Shown here piece after piece: positions 1 to 11,100 of a stretch of DNA of 35,300 bases. Source of the DNA: Phoronis australis (Eukaryota > Phoronida > Phoronidae); the NCBI GenBank assembly GCA_002633005.1, contig NMRA01000214.1, positions 473,105 to 508,404 on the forward strand, given 5' to 3'. How positions within the stretch are numbered: position 1 is the stretch's first letter; each line of letters starts with the position of its first letter. The notes beneath the pieces are model-generated. The model ran no database searches. It was not told where the DNA came from and worked only from the letters and a program-made list of their open reading frames with translations. The position numbers and the translations under genes were made by a program.

Positions 1-548
1 TAACGCTACCACTTCACAATTGCCGAACAAAGGCTTAGCCAAGTAACCATGAGCACACAACAGTCTCAAAATAATTTATAGAAAATGTTCCAGTATCTTG
101 CAGTATTGGAATGTGTTTACGACATGTTTCCGTGGTTTATTAGCTCAGGTATATCTTGTACATGTTCAGATTAAAATTATTATTCATAACTCTTGACACG
201 TATTTAAAAACATCCCTGCCCAAGCTAATCTTCCCCATTGGTTAGTTTTATATTTGGCGCATATTCTGATAGGTTCACTTGCATCTTATATGTTATATCT
301 TTATACTATCACACCAGAAGCTTTTAATACATTATACCGCACAAAAGTATTTTTCTCTACAAACCACTTCGGGTTTTATCTTAATTTGTACAATAAAAAC
401 CCACAAGCAGTTATGGGTTTAGTCTCATAGACTTTGGTCTTATGCTGAAGTGAGATTTATTTATTTTCCGAAATAATTATGTGGAGCCTAAGACCAAACT
501 TCTTCTTCTGAGTCTTAGCTGTACTTCGGGAGCAAGTTTTCGGTTATA
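1..548. other. AT-rich non-coding DNA
   Basis: No exon-like open frame with plausible splice sites and no repeat of note was seen on either strand. Confidence 0.5.
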
Positions 549-1015
549 CAGAATTTGTTAAACGCACGACACTTTTCATTGTTTACAGTCTTTATTCCGT
601 TACGTTCATACCTTCGGAACAAAACTCTACTCTCAACTGAACATAGATAGAGTAACTGACCTAGCGACATGATTAAAAGACACACGATATTTCGAAAAAT
701 TCTTGTTTCATTATCAAGTCACGCGTGACTTTCCTGTTACACCCCTTCATTAGTCATTTTTTGCAGTATTTCACACCCGCCTTGTCCCACTGTGTGTGTC
801 ATCAGCTTATGCTCTGTGGTGGCATTACTTCGTCATTTTATCTTCACTTGAGAATGAAACAAGTATGTTTAAAATATCGTGTGTCTTTTAATTATGTCGC
901 TAGGTCAGTTACTTTATCTATGTTCAGTTGAGAGTAGAGTTTTGTTCCAAAGGTATGAACGTAACGGAATAAAGACTGTGAACAATGAAAAGTGTCGTGC
1001 GTTTAACCAATTCTG
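549..1015. repeat. Foldback element with ~170-bp inverted arms
   Basis: The left arm (549-719) and right arm (846-1015) are reverse complements with roughly 90-95 percent identity by eye, starting CAGAATT(T/G)GTTAAACGC. They are separated by a 126-bp loop. This is the form of a foldback or snap-back MITE. No target duplication was identified. It lies 3' of the minus-strand gene. Confidence 0.8.
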
Positions 1016-2095
1016 AGTCTTAACCCACTTTTCATGAAACAAAACCCACGTGTTGACTAAAATATATTATATCAAAACAGAGCTAATTTTGCAAACAATA
1101 GCGTGTTAGAATCATGTGTTTCAGAGAACGAACTTTGTGAAATTCAAAGGCTTGAAAGTTTTCTCAAAGCTACATGTACTCGTACAAAGCTCAACTTCCA
1201 TAGATATGCAACCAGGCCCTAGACATTAGGACACTGTTAAACATGATTACCACGCCAGCCAATCACGAAACGTCAAAACGTCAGACAGCTTCCTCGGCTG
1301 ACTTCCACGTGACAACATCAATAAACCAGGACGCACATCTAATTTAAACCCTCATACCTAACACCCATCTGTGTGTGAATCTAACACAACGCAAGTAAAT
1401 CAACTGTTTGTATCATGTCAAGCACAATTACAAAAGTGTATCATTCAGCTGTTATCTTGTAACATCCGTGGACTGGTTCTTTAGCGATCCCTGTACATAT
1501 ATACACTTTTCTGCTTTTGTCTGCTTCAAAAATTGTAACTCCCACCGAAAGTGCACAAACGATATTGTCCATGCGACACATGATAGCAAATGACATCATT
1601 CTCAGCCAGATGAAGAAAGCGGAATGTTGACCAGTGTTTACCATTTGAAGATCGCTTTAAGTTTTTTCAAAACCATGACACGTAACTGGATTTACTTGAA
1701 TGGACAACACAAAAATAAAACCAACACAGTGATTACACTTTAAAAATATTCTGCAAAATGGTTAATTTTCTCAAGACTGCGGCATATGGGACTGGCGTTG
1801 TCAGTAGTTGTACCATGGAGACCACAGGCCAAAGTTCACGAGCGGTGCACACCTCTGAAATGCGACACAGAGGGTACAGTTATCTAATCATCTAATGAAT
1901 TCGTACAACTACTCTCATGACTGGGGTTTAAACACTTTGTCTTACAAACACATACCAAAGTGTGGTGGAAAGATAAAATCTGATTTTCAGCAAACACTTC
2001 GATGATGACAACAGTTAACACAAACTACTACTATAAGTTATGATTTCAATCTCAAAATCGGCAAGAATTGTCATTTGTTCTCGTCATTTGGCGCC
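1016..2095. other. 3' flank/UTR of gene A, no further coding seen
   Basis: Part of this must be the 3' UTR of the minus-strand gene ending at 2096. Short open frames around 1408-1644 on both strands have no splice support or family resemblance. Confidence 0.4.
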
Positions 2096-2148
2096 CTACA
2101 CAATCTCGGGTGTTGCCACTGCTCCCTGTCCGCTATTGGCTGGCCTTC
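2096..2148 (-). CDS. Gene A terminal coding exon and stop
   Basis: The acceptor is CTTGTTTTCAG. Completing the split Gly codon, the frame reads RPANSGQGAVATPEIV and stops at TAG (2096-2098). The last residues E-I-V fit a class III PDZ-binding pattern, a weak motif. The 3' UTR runs leftward, and no clear poly(A) signal was seen just beyond the stop. Confidence 0.75.
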
Positions 2149-5100
2149 CTGAAAACAAGACAAACCGTACAATTTAGAGAGACAGCATGAAGGATTTACT
2201 AGAGTTCAAATTTGGTTAAATATTTTGTGCCTTCAAAAACCATGCTGGGACCGGTGTCAGCAAAATTAAACGAAAAGTTTCAGACTTCCAATTTGAGAAT
2301 TTACTGTTCATGAACGACGACATGATGATCAATCCGATCTCAGTATCTAAACATGATAGCCGGCAGTGCAAGGTCCTCTCTGGTAACAGATTGGAAGATA
2401 TTCAGCAGTTTTGAGCACCCAACGGGGGCAGTTGTGCTGTGAACTTTTCGCCGTTGTCAATGAACTCGCGTCATTGTCACAACAGTATATTCAAATTTGA
2501 ACATTGATTTTCAAGTTAACAACCAAGCAGCTAGCAAATCAGCTGCGATTTTATAGCGCACACGAAAAGCTGTAATCTTCAGATAGACATTAAATGGAAA
2601 AGGTGAGCAAAAGACGGAAACATCCATAAACAATGATTTCAAATAACTGAGGGACCTCTTTGACAAATTGAAAGGACCAACCACCCACGTTAGCGCAATT
2701 CCTAGAGGTGTAGAGTTGTTTTTTTCTGTACAACGACGGCCCTGACGACGGACGAATGGAAAATTGTTAGTGTTAAGGCTACTAAAGAAGAATACGTCGT
2801 TTTAATTTTTGACTTTGATCGAAAAAATGGTTGACAACCGAGGGAGTAATTGAGCATTTGAGGCCACCAGAGAAGGAAGTTAGCTATTGAAATACTATTT
2901 TAACGCAGCAAAAAGATTTAGGACTATTACGTACACATGTGCAAGTGCTTGTGAACAGCATTTTCTGTTTGTCGGGAATTACTGTACGTCACCAAACGTC
3001 CTTTTTGGACTCTGTTGATTGAAAGTTGTACCTTGAATAGTCCCCGTATGACTCTGTCCTACCAGAATACGGATACTTACACATACCTGAAAATTTGTGA
3101 AGGTTTCTAGTTGCTACGTCAGCGTAACGCGCGCATTCTGGTACTTACCCATTCGGCCAGACGTAGAAGCTGAAGATTCAGCTCTCTCACTCGAGTCATT
3201 CTTGACTGAGCTGCGGCGCCGATTTCTCGGTTTTCCAGGGTCAGTAGAAGCTCCGTCTTCGGGTTTGACAGGAACTGCACTGGTGTATGTTGGACGCACT
3301 GTAAAACCCCAGAAAAAGGTCTACTTCTAATAAAGTGGCTGCGCATTCAGTTCCAGTAATAAAAACCAGTTGAAATAGGTGGACCCTGGCACTGGACCAC
3401 TTTAGGTTTTCCAAAAGTGGGACAAAACCACCATCTTGCTGCATGACCTCGCATAAGGTGTATGGCTAAATGTATGTACGTAGAAAACCAGGGTGAGGTT
3501 TTAAGAACGACAGCAGACTATTCCCACTGTGCACTGAGCTTGATTACCTCTATGACACCATACAGTAATTGGGATTAAAATCGCCTTGCTTTTTATTTCG
3601 CAAAAAATCTACTTTACCTCTATTAACAAACATTGACGAGACAATCTTTGATACAAAACAACGCCCTGTAACCGTTGTCTACCGTCAAAACATATAACAA
3701 GTGACGCAATACCTGGTCCCATGTCGCCGCCATCTTGGATTTGTCTATTCGAGGAGCTCGGAGTCGGACCGATGCTCTTGTCATTCGACCCACGTTTCAC
3801 CGCAATCACTATTGCAATAATTAGGCAAAGAGCGAGAATACTTCCAATCACTGATCCCAGAATGAGGCCTAAGTTGAGTGTCGGGTCATCTGTAAAGTAG
3901 ATTACTTCAAATGAGCTTCACACACCAACAAGTACTTTGGAAACGGAATGAGACGAGACTGCTACATGACTGCAACGAGGATTGCCCCTATGATACTCAA
4001 GGATTCGTTTCTACTTGCTTTCTATATTTTTCTTACTCCAGATAAAATAGTAAACATAACATTTATTTGTACATTATGGTCACCCCCGTAGACAGTTAGT
4101 AATTAAAACATCAGTTCGTCTCTCAGTGCCGTTGTTTTATGCAGGGCAAGCCGCTTAATCACATTGAGATCCTTGTTTTTGAAAATATAATCTCGTAGCC
4201 TATGTACCTGCTTGGTATAACTTAGTCAAGAAATTTTCTCTGAGGGTACAATTGTTTAACAAAATTAAAATTTCAAATTCTTCTTTAACTTCAAATAATC
4301 TCAATGTGAAACAAAAAATCGCTCATTTTGAGGGCACTGTGCACTTTTGAGGTTGCTTATATTTTTGCAATTTATTTTTTATTGCGAAACCTATATGATT
4401 GAAAGTAAGGCCCCTCACAATTTTGTACACGAATTTTGGACTTGACATGGTTACTGTAATTTAAGGATGTCAATTGTTTTTAATGCTTTAGGTGGCTCGT
4501 TTCAAAGTGCATTGGGTTGGACAACCTTAAAATTGAGAACTCGTAAATGCATTTTCTTTATTCGATGACGGTTTTGTTGTTCTTGTCTGTAACGGAAATA
4601 GAACCCTATCAGGGTAAGGAATATTTTAACACCGAGTTTATGAGAGTACAAGGTTTAGTTCGATTGTTGTTATTTAAGCAATAAACAGGGCGAAATTTAA
4701 CGCGATAAACAGGGCGAAATTTAACGCGATAAACAGGGCGAAATTTAACATTAAGTTGATTGTTTTCAGTTGATCAAATTATGTGATACATTCATTAGAC
4801 AAACCAGTTCCAAATGAAATATGCCAGAGCAACAAAATTTTATAAAAGAGTACTGCAAAAACGTTGCGACCCTTACTTTCTGGTGAAAGGAAAAGTTTGT
4901 TAGTCAATGAAAGCGGTGAAACTTTTCAATATCAGTTATGGCTATGAGTTTATAAATAACCCTAAAAAATTTCAAAACGGGTCAATTTGATTGAAATAAA
5001 AATTTCAGATATAACAATTCGTGCGGTTCTCTTAAACGCACCTAGGAATTGTTGTTAAGTTTTTCACTTACGTATGAGAAGCATTTGAAAATTGTGACTT

Positions 5101-8100
5101 TTACAATTATTATAAAAATTCAAAAACTCAAAAGTTGCACGAGAACATACACGAGATAGTTAAAAAAGATTGTCTTTTTAGATATCGTAATGAAGATTTG
5201 CAAGAGAATAACTTTGGTTAAAATTGGGCTTTCCGTTTAGCAATTTTTACTACCTGTTAACGTGACTCAATCAATGACAAACGAGTATGAAGTAAGAAAT
5301 CAAATTCTACACACCTTCTAAATCCGAAAATATACTTTTACTGGATTAAATTCCATCGCTGTAATTGGCTAAATGCAAAGATAATGAGAAGGTTAATCAC
5401 AACCCAGAGGCTTAAAAGCGCTATCACAAACTCTGAGCACTGTTGTCAGAAATACGCTATTCTTACCACTTGGAACCTTAACACCGTCAACTGTTAAAGA
5501 ACCAGCTTTAAACTTGAGCGGGTTCCCATTTGCATCCTTGAAAACTTTCGATTCTTCATGTACCAAGATTTGTAATGCTTTTATGGCGGCGCTGCTTTCT
5601 GTCTCGTTTTCGTGCGTTGGCGGAAGTAGAGTAAACGATACTACGATACTTCCTGTAGACAAAGCAGACATTATGTCCCAGATAATGGTCTTTAGGGTAA
5701 TGATCATTAATGAGACAGAGTTCTAGAAAGCCTGCACCGCATTTTTGCACATTGACGTGGACAGAAAATTTCAAAACTCATCCGATGGATAATTGGAGAA
5801 TCCACGAAATCACATCTATTGTTCAACAATATGGCATCGTGAAACGCGATATTGCAATGCCAATGCTGTTATCCAGCGCACAACGTTTAAGCAAAAGGCC
5901 CAGCTGGACACTGAGAGAGAGTAATTGTGTACATAACTGACAAAGACATGATCATAGTTTTATCGATTTAAAAATGCTTACTGATTTGTCACTTCCTCAC
6001 AAAAAGGAAGTTTACTAACACTGTCTGCATCGATGGCGTAATCTTGTAACAAACAATTGGAAGGAAATAAGTAAGAACTATTAAGTGACCACGACCCAGG
6101 ATCAAATTTCAGAACTCTGACTCGACTGGAAGCTTTTAAGCAATCACGTGACATGATTAGAGTATGAACACGCAAGTTTATTCAAAGTGCGCCATGCAAT
6201 AGGCCCAGTGTCCCAATACAGCACAACACCAGGGTGAATTTCAGTAGCTGTCTCGCGTTTTGGAGGTCTCAAGCTTAGATTTACTTGTCGAAAGACACTG
6301 AAGTAAGCTTGAAAATTACCCATACCTGATACAGCTGTAATATTGACAATTCGCTCTTCCTTTACATCCATACGTTTTGCCAACTGAGACCTGACTGTCA
6401 CCACAAAGGCATCAATGTCATTCCTCACTACAGCGTTGAAGTCTTCGTAAAAAACGAAACGCAATCTCTTTGCCTTCGGTCCCACCTCTTGTTCAAATGT
6501 TGACGAAACTGTAAACAGTGAAGTCGATATAAATCAATAAAACGGTTTAAAGTTGATTTACATTTTGCTGCAGCTATTTTGTAGCGATCTTTTTCTGGTG
6601 GTAAACAGGCTTAAGACTTGGTTCACCTCTTCCCCTAACCNTAGGTTGCCCCCCCCAAAGTACTCACAAGGGTGAACGCTATGAGATCTGGCCCAGTGGT
6701 CCCAATACAGCACAACACCAGGATGAATTTCAGTAGCTGTCTCGCGTTTTGGAGGTCTCAAGCTTAGATTTACTTGTCGAAAGACACTGAAGTAAGCGTG
6801 AAAATTACCCATACCTGATACAGCTGTAATATTGACAATTCGTTCTTCCTTTACATCCATACGTTTTGCCAACTGAGACTTGACTGTCACCACAAAGGCA
6901 TCAATGTCATTCCTCACTACAGCGTTGAAGTCTTCGTAAAAAACGAAACGCAATCTCTTTGCCTTCGGTCCCACCTCTTGTTCAAATGTTGACGAAACTG
7001 TAAACAGTGAAGTCGATATAAATCAATAAAACGGTTTAAAGTTGATTTACATTTTGCTGCAGCTATTTCGTAGCGATCTTTTTCTGGTGGTAAACAGGCT
7101 TAAGACTTGGTTCATCTCTTCCCCTAACCTCCATGTCCAGAGAAGCTCTGAGTTATAATCCAAGTAAAGATTAGGTTGAACCTTATCGTCTTCTAGTAAA
7201 GATCGCTCCGATAATCGTGCTTCGCATACAATACCCGCGGCTTAGTAATTCCACAGTTTAAGGTCATGTAGAACCTTATTGAAAGATCTGGGTGTTTAAC
7301 AAAAAGCCTACAAAACTAAAAATTTGAACTCGGCAAATACATATTTTCTGAAAGTAGAAGCTCTGCAGATTTTGATTTTTTACTTTTTAATAATCCACCA
7401 GTAATTGGGTCGCGTGACCAAGTCTTTCAGGGTCCTGCAAAGCTTTAAAGTGGTTGAGTTTTTAATGAAACGAATCACCAATAGTTTGCTGGACATATGC
7501 AACGCCTTCGAATGAAGTAACTAAGGCAATTAGTGAGAAATGGCTAAATACAGAAAGTCAAGTTAACATAATTTGAAAAAACAAACTTTTCAGAATATCG
7601 TAATGCTCTTGTAGCCGTGGAAATACCACAACGCAACCAAAAAGATGATGGCAATTGACAAAGGACTTTTAGAATCCCAAAGCACGAGGTTAATATTATA
7701 GACTGTGGTAACATCTCACCTGCAACAATTGTAGTGGATTCTCGCCCATCAATAACCGTACTTTGACTCGATGCTTCGGTGTTTTGGCCTCCCGAGTCTG
7801 TATATGGAATATGGGAACTTTTACCCGTTTTACTGTCCACCCTGGTTGCTCCATCGGCGATAGTTCTATTTTCTGTAAATTTTAATTTTGACTTTTTGCC
7901 AATCTTCCATTAACTGGACCACGCGATCATGTCTTTTTCAGTAAATATTAGAAAAAGAACGGTACATCGCTGGCAAAACAACGGCATAAATAAAATGTCT
8001 TTGAACAAAATTTCTTTAATGCCAAAAATGTTAAAGATGAAATCTCATAAAAGCTGTTAGTTTTTAACTTATCATCTCATTTTCGCTTTATGCAACTTTC

Positions 8101-11100
8101 AATTTTTTCATGAAAACCATAAAAGTTCTCTGATATCCCCTCATACAAAAGTCGAACAATTCCAAGCAGAGGCGTTTTGATGAACAGTGCATAAAGCATA
8201 GTATCAGAAAGTTTCATACGAATACCATCGTTCATTTATGAGATGTGATGATCAGAATTGGCCAATTTTGTAATTTTTAGGGTCCTACATGTACATAGCT
8301 TTAAAATGGTTGAGTTTTTAATGAAACGAACCACTAATAGTTTGTTGGACATATACACGACGAATAAAGTGTCCAAGGCAATAATTTACCACGATTAGTG
8401 AGGAATTTCTAAATACAGAAAGTCAAGTTTCCATAGTTCTACAAAACAAACTTGCCAGGGTGTCGTCGTGTTTTTGTAACCATGGCGATACCACAACGCA
8501 ACCAAAAAGATAATGGGAATTGTCAAAGGACTTTTAGAATCCAAAGTTAATTTTATAGAATGTGGCAACATCTCACCTGCTTTGCTTGTCGTCGATTCAA
8601 GCCCTTCAGTAACCTTACTTTGTCTCAATGCTTTGGTGTTTTGGCCTCCCGAGTCTGTATGTGGCTTTTGGGAACTTTTACCTGTTTCACTGTACACGCC
8701 GGTTGCTCCAACGGCGATAGTACTAGTTTCTAATGTTAAGTGACGAGAATCATCTCGTGTCACTTGCTCATTGCTAGTCGGGTTTGTTTTAGAGACGTCC
8801 ATTTCGTTTTGAGACTCAGTCACCGCATTTGAAGCTCTCTCCTCACCAGTGTGCTCTGGAGAGGACATTGTTGTCGCAGGCGAGTCTTTCCCCCCTCCAT
8901 TGTCTTCTTTGCCAATGGTGGATTTTGTAAAGCTTGTGGTGCCTGCTTCGAGTTGATTTCCAGTTATAGTTCCAGAAAGCATTTTTTGAGAAGCAGATCC
9001 AGGTTCACTGGCTGTGTCCGCTGTAGTGACTTCAGCTTGATCTTCACTGGTGGCGGATACACGGTCATTTTCTGTAGACGTTTCAGGCGGTGATTCAGTT
9101 GCTGTTGCAAATTGGTTATCACTATTACTAGTGTCGGACTTAGGGTCTGTGGTAGTGAAATTCTTAGAAGGCATTTCTTGAGTAGATTCACGTTCAGTTT
9201 CGGAAGGCGTGGACGGCATCGGGGGAGTCGAAGATTCTACCAGATCATAAGAGGTCCTTGACGGGTTATTTGTAGCATTTTCTTGTGTTTCCGTTGAACT
9301 TTCCGCCATCGCTAAGTCACCAACGGCTTCTTCGGTCTGCCTCGTCTCACCTGTAGGCCTAGTGACTCCATTTTGCGAGCCTGTAACGACACAGAAAATC
9401 GTAGTGCACAACAGAATGCTTACCGATAGCTAATAAGACACACGCAGCACTAAAGGAGATTTTTATTGATAATTTTACATGATTGTTATCTGTATGAAGT
9501 AATTACTTAAACTTAAACTATTTAATTATTTTTCGAAATAGTTAAGTGGAGCTTTGAGAAGTAAACCACTGTTCATAAAACAGATCATTGAAAGTCTATT
9601 GTTATAGTATATTGCAATGCAGCAACCGAATACCTGCGGTATCATTGGCTGTTGTCGACGCTTGCAAACTCAAGGTACTTGAAACGTCATTGGAAGGTCC
9701 TTGAAAAAGACTGTAATAAATATAAAAATTAGAATTAAGACCCAATCCCCTCACGTGGTGCTAAAAGTTGCGTGGGACCTTAATATCAACAAAACAAAAA
9801 GGTTTAACTGTAAATGTATAAATTTTCTGGGAGTAGAAAGCCAGCATATACAGTAGATACCGCTCTCAGTAGACGCGACTACACCACGTGGTCGTTTCAG
9901 AAAATGAAATGCCGAGGTAAACATCCCAAGAAAATGTTGAACCTATTGTAACAGTGGTCCTACCATACACTTGCGGGTCTTATTGAGAAATGTCAACGCG
10001 TGTTTAATCGTACAACATATCTGGTGTTGCGATTCCTGTCTGTACTCTCCGTAAGGAACATGAAAACTAACAAACACATCACCAATGTCCAAAGGAGGGG
10101 TGCGAAATCACCCTGTACAAATCAGCAACTACAGACCGTGCCTTACAAAACAATCAATTAATTAATAGGGAGAATTTTTTATCATGGACAATGAAAAAGA
10201 ACGGGTTTACTAGGTGGATCAGAATCTGTGTACACCAAAATATAGGGAATACGAGCATGAGCCGAGCGACGTGAGATAGTTTCAACTGGACATAGCATAA
10301 CAACTGCATTCCACAGAGGAATCAAATGTGTAGCTCTACCCACTCCGACCGTGACGTCACACGTTCGGATAATCGACGTACAGAAATTTATGAATGTCTG
10401 CTGAACCATGGAGGTCGAAATTGTTAGCAAGGCAACGATTTTGTCGCCTGTCTAAAGAGTTTTTCTCCTCATATGTAGTCTGGACGGATGAATCTTTTTA
10501 ACACTTTTTATGAGTATTATGTACTATTTCTTAGCCAAGAAACACTTTCACAATGACAAAGACAATGCCGACCTTCATATCCACCGCGTAACTGAAAACA
10601 AATCGCTTAACTGTTTTATCGCCCATTTTTCCATAAGTTATCATTTTAGCTTTTATTTTTCAAGATTCATTTCTATGACTTGTATCACTATTTCGACATA
10701 ATAAATGTCTTTTTTTCATAAACCTGCGGTCTCCTTTTCATTTCTGGTGACGCACGTTTCCTTGTCGTTTGGATTTAGGACGCATTGTTTTCCCAAATCT
10801 ATTGACACAGGCTTATGAACACTGAACAACTCTACGTATGGTTCTGCGCTATGTTTATTGCAGTTCTTCTCTGTATCTCTCCGATCTCCTATTATATCAC
10901 CGACCAGTTCGTGAACTTGTGTCTTGCCCGAGGGTGACCAAGACGTACGGTAAACGCGCCTTCTGCTCATCCTCGACAGCTCAACTCCAGCAAAAACGAT
11001 ACTGATATTGGTGGTCGTTTTGATTAATCAATTATTTACCCATTTATTACTAGCCTTGTTCTTCCAATAGCCCTTAATCTAGATGTGCTATTCTGTTTTA

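Larger units (their letters stand above)
6200..7129. repeat. ~440-bp near-identical duplication flanking an N
   Basis: Copy A (about 6200-6640) and copy B (about 6691-7129) are collinear and about 98 percent identical, with roughly seven differences including one indel. A single N at 6641 ends copy A, and a C-run lies just after it. Each copy carries the same SEA half-exon. The layout suggests two alleles joined at a gap. Confidence 0.85.

Noticed and set aside
10182-10430. 82-codon minus-strand frame
   Set aside because: No plausible splice sites in a compatible phase and no family resemblance.
10716-10970. 84-codon minus-strand frame with three Cys, as a possible gene A exon
   Set aside because: Its donor (CAG|gtttat) is weak, its acceptor lacks a pyrimidine tract, and its phase does not fit between the GPS exon and the exon at 9710, which already join.
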